In this document: one piece after another, positions 1 to 5,719 of the stretch
How the letters are laid out: every line of letters begins with the position of its first letter
Numbering within the stretch: position 1 is the stretch's first letter
Assembly: GCA_017961385.1 (NCBI GenBank)
Contig: JAGCXJ010000074.1
Coordinates: forward strand, 1 to 7,973
Length of the DNA stretch: 7,973 nucleotides
DNA from: Lachnospiraceae bacterium
GTDB lineage: Bacteria > Bacillota > Clostridia > Lachnospirales > Lachnospiraceae
Direction: 5' to 3'
Translations under genes and position numbers: made by a program
The notes under the pieces: generated by a model
What the model saw: the letters and a program-made list of their open reading frames with translations, nothing else
What the model was told of the DNA's origin: nothing
Database searches by the model: none

Positions 1-511
1 GGGACATGAGACGGATACGACCATAGCCGATTTTGTGGCAGATGTCAGAGCAGAGACTCCCTCAGCAGCAGCCCATATCGCTGTCTGTCAGATAAAGAAC
101 GTGACGGAATCTATCGAAGCATACAGACAAAGACTATACAAGAACATATCGGTAAATATTGAGAGCAGCAGAAACAGAGTGGAGCTTAAAAAGAGCAATC
201 TGCTAAGACTGAGTCCGAAAAGACAGATAGCCGACAGGCGTTTCAGACTCATGCAGGATGAGGAGCATCTTAAAAAGTTCATGCTCGATATCATCTCAAT
301 GAAAAGACATGAGCTTTCGATTGTTTCAGAGAGGCTTAACGGAGTATCGCCTCTTGAAAAGCTCAAGCAGGGATACTCGTATGCGGTTAATACAAACGGC
401 AGAAACATAAACAGTATCGAAAGAGTAAATAAAGGCGATTCATTTGATTTATATGTCACGGACGGCACAATAAGCGCTGTAGTGACCAAAAAGGACAAGA
501 AGGAAATCTAG
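1..511 (+). CDS. xseA: Exonuclease VII large subunit, 3' part only
   Basis: This is the catalytic large subunit of exonuclease VII, a cytoplasmic nuclease that degrades single-stranded DNA from either end in repair and recombination. The gene runs in from before the window; the frame opens at base 2 and 169 residues are visible, well under half of a family member of roughly 400-450 aa. The fragment begins GHETDTTIADF, followed by VADVRAETPSAAA, which matches the conserved GHETD-T-IADFVAD-RA-TPSAAA block of the catalytic domain. A charged helical, coiled-coil-like stretch follows (about fragment residues 32-112), then the conserved C-terminal VSPLEKLKQGYSY motif (115-127) and a short beta-rich tail. 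A GTG at base 35 lies inside the conserved block, so it is not the start. The stop TAG (509-511) directly abuts the ATG of xseB, its obligate partner. The OB-fold DNA-binding N-terminus is outside the window. Confidence 0.95.
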   Translation, partial: GHETDTTIADFVADVRAETPSAAAHIAVCQIKNVTESIEAYRQRLYKNISVNIESSRNRVELKKSNLLRLSPKRQIADRRFRLMQDEEHLKKFMLDIISMKRHELSIVSERLNGVSPLEKLKQGYSYAVNTNGRNINSIERVNKGDSFDLYVTDGTISAVVTKKDKKEI

Positions 512-730
512 ATGGAAGAAAAGAGATCACTTGAAGAAATGCTTTCTTCACTTGAGGAATGCGTAAACAGGATGGAATCGGGAGAACTAAATCTCGAGCA
601 GTCCTTTGAGGCTTTCAAACAGGGCATAGAGCTTGTAAAGCAGTGCAATGAGAGCATAGATATGGTTGAGAAGGAAGTTGTTAAGCTGATGGACGACGGA
701 AGCATTGAGCCGTTAGACGAGGTGGAGTAG
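512..730 (+). CDS. xseB: Exonuclease VII small subunit
   Basis: This is the small subunit of exonuclease VII; several copies bind the helical region of each XseA subunit and are needed for activity. At 72 aa it has the normal family length (about 60-80). The family signature is plain: SLEEMLSSLEECVNRMESGELNLEQSF forms the first helix and turn (written here in part: SLEEMLSSLEE at 6-16 and MESGELNLEQS at 21-31), followed by a second helix with the GIELVKQCN motif (38-46). The protein is acidic with no membrane segment. The start ATG follows the xseA stop with no gap (TAGATG), and an AGGA-like purine motif at about 502-506 sits at a suitable distance. Its stop TAG (728-730) abuts the ispA ATG in the same way, so translation of all three is probably coupled. 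Confidence 0.95.
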   Translation: MEEKRSLEEMLSSLEECVNRMESGELNLEQSFEAFKQGIELVKQCNESIDMVEKEVVKLMDDGSIEPLDEVE

Positions 731-1648
731 ATGACATTTAACGAAGAACTTGAGATCAAGGTAAAATATATCGAGAGCGTTATCGAAAAGTATCTTCCCG
801 AGGAAAAGGGATATGCAAAGACCGTTATTGAGGCCATGAACTACAGCATAAGAAGCGGCGGAAAGAGGATCAGACCCCTTTTGATGTTTGAAGCATACAG
901 GCTCTTTGGCGGAGAGGACGATATCATCGAGCCCTTCATGGCAGCCATTGAGATGATACATACATATTCTCTCGTGCATGACGATCTTCCCTGCATGGAC
1001 AATGACGAGTACAGGAGAGGAAGAAAGACCACGCATGCCGTATACGGAGAGGCTATGGGAGTACTTGCCGGTGACGGTCTTTTAAACTATGCGTTCGAGA
1101 CAGCCTGCAAGGCATTTGACAAGCTAAACGTCATCGCGGGTGCCGATTACAATGCGATGACTATAGCACGCGCCATAAGCATACTTGCCTCAAAGAGCGG
1201 CATCTACGGCATGATAGGCGGTCAGTGCGCAGATATAGAAGCCGAGGATATCGAGGCAGACCAGATAACAGACAAGCTGATAAGATACATACATGAACAC
1301 AAGACGGCCGCACTCATCGAGAATGCTCTCATGATAGGCGCGATCCTTGCCGGTGCAAACGAGATAAACCTCGCAAAGATGGAAAGGATCGGACACAATA
1401 TAGGACTCGCATTCCAGATTCAGGACGATATACTTGACGTTGAAGGTACATTCGAGCAGCTCGGAAAGCCGATAGGATCTGATGAAAAGAACGGCAAGAC
1501 CACATATGTATCTATAAACGGTCTTGAAAAGGCCAAGGCTGATGTCGAAGCACTCAGCAAGGGCGCTGTCAACATTTTGAAGGATATGGGTGACGGCAAC
1601 GAATTTTTAGAAGAATTCGTCATATATCTGGTGAATAGGACAAATTAG
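731..1648 (+). CDS. ispA: Farnesyl diphosphate synthase (trans-polyprenyl synthase)
   Basis: This cytoplasmic enzyme condenses IPP with DMAPP and then with geranyl diphosphate to make farnesyl diphosphate, the precursor of undecaprenyl phosphate and quinone side chains. At 305 aa it is of normal length. Visible motifs are GGKRIRP (43-49), which binds IPP and diphosphate; the first Asp-rich motif DDLPCMD (84-90), with four residues between the aspartate groups as in bacterial type II FPP synthases; the RRGR that follows (95-98); GGQCADIE (163-170); KTAALI (191-196); and the second Asp-rich motif QDDILD (231-236). The start is fixed by abutment to xseB (TAGATG) and a GAGGTGGAG Shine-Dalgarno stretch at 719-727. 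ispA next to dxs is the usual Firmicutes arrangement. Exact product length (C15 or C20) cannot be settled by reading alone, but the residues before the first motif (HTYSLVHDD) fit FPP synthase. Confidence 0.95.
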   Translation: MTFNEELEIKVKYIESVIEKYLPEEKGYAKTVIEAMNYSIRSGGKRIRPLLMFEAYRLFGGEDDIIEPFMAAIEMIHTYSLVHDDLPCMDNDEYRRGRKTTHAVYGEAMGVLAGDGLLNYAFETACKAFDKLNVIAGADYNAMTIARAISILASKSGIYGMIGGQCADIEAEDIEADQITDKLIRYIHEHKTAALIENALMIGAILAGANEINLAKMERIGHNIGLAFQIQDDILDVEGTFEQLGKPIGSDEKNGKTTYVSINGLEKAKADVEALSKGAVNILKDMGDGNEFLEEFVIYLVNRTN

Positions 1649-1650
1649 AG

Positions 1651-3507
1651 ATGTTACTTGACAGTATACAAAAACCCAATGACATAAAGAACATAGATCC
1701 GAAGGACTACGACGAGCTCGCAGCCGAGATAAGACAGTTTCTTATAGAAAAGATATCCGTAAACGGCGGGCATCTGGGTTCAAACCTGGGTGCAGTCGAG
1801 CTTACCATGGCTCTTCATCTTTCTCTTGATCTTCCAAAGGACAAGATCATATGGGATGTAGGACATCAGTCATATACGCATAAGCTTCTGACAGGAAGAA
1901 GAGAAGGATTTGAAAACCTGCGCAAATTCGGAGGGATGAGCGGCTTTCCAAAGAGAAAGGAGAGCGACTGCGACTGCTTTGATACAGGCCACAGCTCTAC
2001 TTCGATCTCTGCGGGACTCGGACTTGTAAAGGCAAGAGAGATACAGGGAACAGACGAGACCATCGTATCCGTTATAGGCGACGGATCATTAACCGGCGGA
2101 ATGGCATATGAAGCATTGAACAATGCATCCCGCATGGATACCAATTTCATAATCATACTAAATGACAACAACATGTCGATCTCCGAAAATGTCGGCGGAG
2201 TCAGCAAGTACTTAAACAACATCAGAACAAGGGAAAACTATCAGAATCTGAAGGACAGCATCTATTATCCCCTGCTCGAAAAAAAGTACGGCCAGCCGAT
2301 CATCGATTTTGTCAGAAAGACAAAGAACTCCATCAAGCAGCTGGTGGTTCCCGGCATGTTCTTTGAGGATATGGGAATAAAGTATCTCGGACCTGTCGAC
2401 GGACATGATATAAAGGGACTCATCACCGTCATGAAGGAAGCCAAAAGATGCGAGACGAGCGTCCTTGTTCATGTCATCACAGAAAAGGGAAGAGGCTATG
2501 AGCCTGCTATACGCCATCCTGCGAGATTTCACGGAGCGGAGCCCTTTGACATTGAGACAGGCCTTCCTAAAAAGAAGAAGGACAAGGCAAACTATACAGA
2601 TATATTCTCAACCGTAATGGTAAAGCTGGGTGCAAGGAATGAAAAGGTCGTTGCGATCACGGCCGCAATGCCCGATGGAACCGGATTAAAGAGATTTCAT
2701 AACGTTTATCCAGACAGATTCTTTGATGTGGGAATTGCCGAACAGCATGCGGTAACGTTTGCTGCAGGACTTGCCGCGGGAGGACTTATCCCGATAGTTG
2801 CGGTATACTCATCCTTCCTTCAGAGAGCATATGACCAGATACTGCATGATGTATGCATTCAGAATCTGCCTGTCGTATTTGCCATAGACAGGGCGGGACT
2901 TGTCGGAAGCGACGGAGAGACTCATCAGGGTATTTTTGATCTTTCATATCTATCGAGCATTCCGAACATGCACATAATGGCTCCAAAGAACAAATGGGAG
3001 CTTTCGGATATGATGAAGTTTGCGGTATCGAGCAACGTTCCCATAGCTGTCAGATATCCAAGAGGCGAGGCATATGACGGCCTTAAGGAGATGAGAGCGC
3101 CGATCGAGATGGGAAAGAGCGAAGTAATCTTAAAAAACGAAGGTGCAAAGATAGCTTTGTTTGCGATCGGAAGCATGGTAAAGACAGCGATCGAGGTCAG
3201 TGAGATACTGAGAAAGAAAAACATTTCCGTTACCGTTGTAAATGCCAGATTTGCAAAGCCGATAGATACTTTAATGATAGATGAGCTTGCAAGAGACTAT
3301 GAATGCATAGTCACAATGGAAGAGAATGTCGCAAACGGAGGACTCGGTGACAAGGTGCTTGAGCATGTTAACGAAACCGGGGCAAAGGTAAAGATCTTGC
3401 AGATAGCAATACCCGATGAATATGTTGAGCACGGAAATGTGGATCTGCTTCATAAGGAAGTCGGTATCGATGCCGATTCGATCGTTGAAAAGATAGAAAA
3501 GATATGA
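1651..3507 (+). CDS. dxs: 1-deoxy-D-xylulose-5-phosphate synthase
   Basis: This thiamine-diphosphate enzyme condenses pyruvate with glyceraldehyde 3-phosphate, with loss of CO2, to make DXP, the entry to the MEP isoprenoid pathway and a precursor for thiamine and pyridoxal. At 618 aa it is full length. The N-terminal domain has GGHLGSNLGAVELT (39-52), DVGHQ (69-73) and the ThDP/Mg motif that begins GDGSLTGG (143-150) and ends at NDNN (171-174). The central transketolase-like domain has the catalytic Glu364 in GIAEQHAVTF, YSSFLQRAYDQ (386-396), and DRAGLVGSDGETHQG (413-427). These align with the E. coli active-site residues at a constant offset of six. The C-terminal transketolase domain ends at EKIEKI. 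The usual PAE of the GY-PAE motif reads PAI (285-287). Start ATG lies 2 nt after the ispA stop, with AGGA at 1637-1640. Its TGA overlaps the tlyA ATG. Confidence 0.97.
   Translation: MLLDSIQKPNDIKNIDPKDYDELAAEIRQFLIEKISVNGGHLGSNLGAVELTMALHLSLDLPKDKIIWDVGHQSYTHKLLTGRREGFENLRKFGGMSGFPKRKESDCDCFDTGHSSTSISAGLGLVKAREIQGTDETIVSVIGDGSLTGGMAYEALNNASRMDTNFIIILNDNNMSISENVGGVSKYLNNIRTRENYQNLKDSIYYPLLEKKYGQPIIDFVRKTKNSIKQLVVPGMFFEDMGIKYLGPVDGHDIKGLITVMKEAKRCETSVLVHVITEKGRGYEPAIRHPARFHGAEPFDIETGLPKKKKDKANYTDIFSTVMVKLGARNEKVVAITAAMPDGTGLKRFHNVYPDRFFDVGIAEQHAVTFAAGLAAGGLIPIVAVYSSFLQRAYDQILHDVCIQNLPVVFAIDRAGLVGSDGETHQGIFDLSYLSSIPNMHIMAPKNKWELSDMMKFAVSSNVPIAVRYPRGEAYDGLKEMRAPIEMGKSEVILKNEGAKIALFAIGSMVKTAIEVSEILRKKNISVTVVNARFAKPIDTLMIDELARDYECIVTMEENVANGGLGDKVLEHVNETGAKVKILQIAIPDEYVEHGNVDLLHKEVGIDADSIVEKIEKI
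3487..3504 (+). repeat. Perfect 9-bp tandem direct repeat at the dxs/tlyA junction
   Basis: GAAAAGATA occurs twice back to back (3487-3495 and 3496-3504). It encodes the last six residues of Dxs (EKIEKI), and its last base is the A of the tlyA start codon. It fills the place where a tlyA Shine-Dalgarno site would lie, and it offers only weak GAAAAG-type purine pairing. The repeat unit is a multiple of three, so gain or loss of a unit would keep both reading frames and the ATGA junction. It may be simple chance in a Lys/Glu/Ile-rich tail. Confidence 0.7.
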
Positions 3508-4385
3508 AAGAGCGTTTGGACGTATTACTTGTAAACAGAGGACTGGCCACGTCGAGAGAAAAGGCAAAGACAATCATCATGTCAGGAGATGTCTTTGTAA
3601 ACGGCCAGAGAGAAGACAAGGCAGGATCTGCATTTGACGATAAATGCGAGATAACAGTCAAGGGCAACAAGCTAAAATATGTCAGCAGAGGCGGCTTAAA
3701 GCTTGAAAAGGCCGTAAATGAATTTGATCTGTCCTTTGACGGACTGACATGCATGGACATAGGAGCATCGACCGGAGGCTTTACCGACTGCATGCTGCAA
3801 AACGGGGCAGTCAAGGTCTATTCGATAGATGTGGGACACGGACAGCTTGACTGGAAGCTAAGAAACGATGACAGAGTCATCTGCATGGAAAAGACCAATT
3901 TCAGGTATATAAAGCCTGAGGATATCGGCGATAAGATAGATTTTGCAAGCTGTGATGTGAGCTTCATTTCACTGACAAAGATACTTCTTCCGGCAAGAGC
4001 GCTTTTAAAGGATGAGGGCAGGATGGTGCTGCTTATAAAGCCCCAGTTTGAAGCGGGAAGAGAAAAGGTCGGCAAAAAAGGCGTTGTAAGAGATGAATCG
4101 GTGCATGTCGAGGTCATCGAAAAGATAGTCAGATTTGCCGATATATGCGGATTTGATATCCTGCGACTTGACTATTCTCCGATAAAGGGTCCCGAAGGAA
4201 ATATCGAATATCTCATATATCTTAGAAAAAACAGCGCTGAGAATGAAAGAGTCCTTGGCTATGATGAAAAGAGCGCTGAAGATATATTAAAAACTGATGA
4301 ATATACACTAAACGAAGCTACGATAGAAAGCATAAAGAGACTGGCTAAAAAAGCTGCCACCGATATAGAAAAAGAAGAATCATGA
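3504..4385 (+). CDS. tlyA: TlyA-family rRNA (cytidine-2'-O)-methyltransferase
   Basis: Known TlyA proteins methylate the 2'-OH of C1920 in 23S rRNA, and some also C1409 in 16S rRNA; the modification is linked to capreomycin susceptibility. The family is often annotated as hemolysin A or YqxC. Residues 1-60 form an S4 RNA-binding domain (MKERLDVLLVNRGLATSREK, with SGDVFVNG at 27-34). YVSRGGLKLEKA (59-70) is the linker and first motif. SAM-binding motif I is MDIGASTGGFTDC (84-96), followed by VGHGQLDW (110-117), CDVSFISL (150-157), LIKPQFEAG (177-185) and GPEGNIEYL (229-237). Lys69, Asp151, Lys179 and Glu235 fit the FtsJ/TlyA K-D-K-E catalytic tetrad. About 55 charged residues follow, longer than the usual tail. 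The gene overlaps dxs and nadK by ATGA at each end and lacks a clear Shine-Dalgarno site, so translational coupling is likely. Whether it is the one-site or two-site type cannot be told. Confidence 0.93.
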   Translation: MKERLDVLLVNRGLATSREKAKTIIMSGDVFVNGQREDKAGSAFDDKCEITVKGNKLKYVSRGGLKLEKAVNEFDLSFDGLTCMDIGASTGGFTDCMLQNGAVKVYSIDVGHGQLDWKLRNDDRVICMEKTNFRYIKPEDIGDKIDFASCDVSFISLTKILLPARALLKDEGRMVLLIKPQFEAGREKVGKKGVVRDESVHVEVIEKIVRFADICGFDILRLDYSPIKGPEGNIEYLIYLRKNSAENERVLGYDEKSAEDILKTDEYTLNEATIESIKRLAKKAATDIEKEES

Positions 4386-5230
4386 AAAACTTTCTTATAA
4401 TCACAAATGACAAAAAAGATCCGCAGTATACGCTTACGCATGAGATCTCGGATTATATAGAAAAAAAGGGTGCATCGGCTAAGATTGCAGCCAAATCGAT
4501 GGACGGGGAGAAGGGAAGCATCATCCCCGAAAATACACCGATCGACTGCGTCCTTGTACTGGGCGGAGACGGCACGATGCTAAGAGCCGCAAAAGACATA
4601 ATGGACAGACAGATCCCTATCCTTGGCATTAATCTCGGCACTTTGGGGTTTTTAGCTGATGTCGAAAAAGACAGATACAAAGAAGCCATAGATGCTCTTA
4701 TCGAGGATAAGTTCTTCATCCAGGAAAGGATGATGCTAAAAGCCGTAATCGTTCATGCCAACGGAGAGAATGCGGAAGTAAATGCCGCATTAAACGATAT
4801 AGTCGTAACAAAGAAGGATCTTGTAAAGATAATAAGGGTCGAGATATACGTAAACGGCCAGTATCTGTATTCGATAGATGCAGACGGCATAATCGCATCT
4901 ACTCCTACAGGTTCTACGGGATACAGCATGTCTGCGGGAGGGCCCATAATAAACCCCAGCGCATCGCTCATCTCGATAACTCCCATATGCGCTCATACGA
5001 TGAATATCAGGACTATCGTAGTAGGACCCGATGATATCGTAGAGTTTGTCATAGGCAAGGGAAGAGATGAAGATATACTGAATGCCCAGGTAAGCTCCGA
5101 CGGAGGAGCAGGCATAGCGGTAGTGACCGGCGACCGCATAAGGATAACAAGAGCCGGATACAGCATCAAGCTTATAAAGACCGAAGAGACAAGCTTTTTA
5201 CAGACACTTAACAGAAAGATGTCCGGATGA
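4382..5230 (+). CDS. nadK: NAD kinase
   Basis: This cytoplasmic enzyme phosphorylates NAD+ to NADP+ with ATP or polyphosphate and so sets the NADP(H) pool. At 282 aa it is of normal bacterial length. The hallmark GGDGTML is at 61-67 (Asp63 is the catalytic acid), followed by LGINLGTLGFL (81-91), the substrate-binding LNDIV (137-141), the Gly-rich block DGIIASTPTGSTGYS at 168-182 continuing to SAGGPII (184-190), and PICAHTMNIR (201-210). In that last motif the usual PH is AH. The C-terminal beta domain carries SSDGG (238-242) and the DRIRI stretch (251-255). Its ATG overlaps the tlyA TGA by 4 nt, and its TGA lies 4 nt before the argR start. A nadK between tlyA and argR is common in clostridia; Bacillus lacks it at this place. 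No regulatory site was seen. Confidence 0.96.
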   Translation: MKNFLIITNDKKDPQYTLTHEISDYIEKKGASAKIAAKSMDGEKGSIIPENTPIDCVLVLGGDGTMLRAAKDIMDRQIPILGINLGTLGFLADVEKDRYKEAIDALIEDKFFIQERMMLKAVIVHANGENAEVNAALNDIVVTKKDLVKIIRVEIYVNGQYLYSIDADGIIASTPTGSTGYSMSAGGPIINPSASLISITPICAHTMNIRTIVVGPDDIVEFVIGKGRDEDILNAQVSSDGGAGIAVVTGDRIRITRAGYSIKLIKTEETSFLQTLNRKMSG

Positions 5231-5234
5231 ATAT

Positions 5235-5681
5235 ATGAAAAGAGAAAGACAGAGCAGGATACTAGAACTCATAGAGAGCAGAGAGATAGCTACCCAGGAG
5301 GAACTGGTAGATATACTAAGAAGCGAGGGCTACAGCGTAACCCAGGCTACGGTATCTAGAGATATAAACGAGCTTCATCTCGGCAAGCTGACCGGTGCGG
5401 GCGGAAAGAGAAAGATCGCCATACAGCCAGTAGGCGACGTGCATCTGACCAATAAGTACATCAGGGTATTAAGAGACGGATTCCTTTCAATGGACAGCGC
5501 ACAGAATATCCTCGTTGTAAAGACCGTTCCCGGAATGGCCATGGCTGTAGCCGCAAGTCTTGATGCCTTAAGGATGAAAGAGGTCGTCGGATCTATCGCC
5601 GGTGACGATACCATCATGATGGCTATAAGGACAGTCGATGAGACTTACAGAGTGATGGACAAGATAAGGGAATATCTGTAA
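5235..5681 (+). CDS. argR: Arginine repressor
   Basis: This is a hexameric transcription factor of the ArgR/AhrC family that senses L-arginine and represses arginine biosynthesis genes, often also activating catabolism. At 148 aa it is of normal length. The N-terminal winged helix spans about 1-65 and includes TQEELVDILRSEGY (20-33) and the recognition helix VTQATVSRDINELHL (35-49, with Ser41-Arg42-Asp43 conserved). The C-terminal oligomerisation and arginine-binding domain has VKTVPGMAMAVAASLD (95-110) and GSIAGDDTIMMAIRT (119-133), where the Asp124-Asp125 pair contacts arginine in known members. The start lies 4 nt after the nadK stop with only a weak CGGA motif (5224-5227) before it. The argR-recN pair is widely conserved in Firmicutes although the functions are unrelated. 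No convincing palindromic ARG box (TGAAT-N-ATTCA type) was seen near the gene, so autoregulation is not supported here. Confidence 0.95.
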   Translation: MKRERQSRILELIESREIATQEELVDILRSEGYSVTQATVSRDINELHLGKLTGAGGKRKIAIQPVGDVHLTNKYIRVLRDGFLSMDSAQNILVVKTVPGMAMAVAASLDALRMKEVVGSIAGDDTIMMAIRTVDETYRVMDKIREYL

Positions 5682-5683
5682 AA

Positions 5684-5719
5684 ATGTGCCTGTAATGAGC
5701 ATAGGGGAGCACATATGCT
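5684..5719 (+). promoter_or_regulatory. recN leader: strong ribosome-binding site within two competing inverted repeats
   Basis: The 33-nt argR-recN gap is the largest in the window. It holds AGGGGAG (5703-5709), the clearest Shine-Dalgarno site here, 5 nt before the recN ATG at 5715. Two perfect 6-bp inverted repeats overlap it. ATGTGC (5684-5689) pairs with GCACAT (5709-5714) and would enclose the ribosome site. AGCATA (5698-5703) pairs with TATGCT (5714-5719) and would trap the start codon while leaving the GGGGAG in a 10-nt loop. The two share bases 5698-5714 and cannot both form. The Shine-Dalgarno call is firm; any regulatory role for the hairpins is inference. No T-run follows, so this is not a terminator, and no GAAC-GTTC type SOS box is present. 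Confidence 0.55.

Noticed and set aside
35..511. A short independent gene starting at GTG 35
   Set aside because: The frame is open to the window edge, and the upstream residues (GHETDTTIADF) are conserved XseA sequence, so this is the tail of a longer gene.
1658..1687. TTGACA at the start of dxs as a -35 promoter element
   Set aside because: The hexamer is perfect, but no acceptable -10 element lies 16-18 bp downstream (GACATA/ACATAA), and a promoter inside the dxs start would miss the gene's own start codon.
3368..3814. Open frame of 148 codons on the - strand opposite the dxs end and tlyA start
   Set aside because: It spans two clear + strand genes, is Ser/Leu-rich, and matches no family I recognise.
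4396..4401. TATAAT near the nadK start as a promoter -10
   Set aside because: It lies within the nadK codons for Leu-Ile-Ile after the start codon, with no -35-like sequence at the right distance.
4462..4468. A_AAA_AAG heptamer in nadK (also at 2280-2286 in dxs, and an A8 run at 7231-7238 in recN) as programmed -1 frameshift sites
   Set aside because: All three are Glu-Lys-Lys codons (GAA AAA AAG/AAA), expected at this codon usage. In nadK and recN the -1 frame soon hits a stop (4480-4482 and 7262-7264), giving useless truncated products. No stimulatory hairpin or upstream Shine-Dalgarno-like element was seen.
5228..5240. TGAAT half-site between nadK and argR as an ARG box
   Set aside because: Only one half-site is present; the matching ATTCA arm is absent, and the TGA is the nadK stop codon.
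5684..5695. Three-codon mini-ORF (ATG TGC CTG TAA) between argR and recN
   Set aside because: Too short to support, no ribosome site of its own, and expected by chance.
5682..5714. SOS (LexA/DinR) box upstream of recN
   Set aside because: No CGAAC-N4-GTTCG-like palindrome is present; the palindromes seen are ATGTGC/GCACAT and AGCATA/TATGCT.
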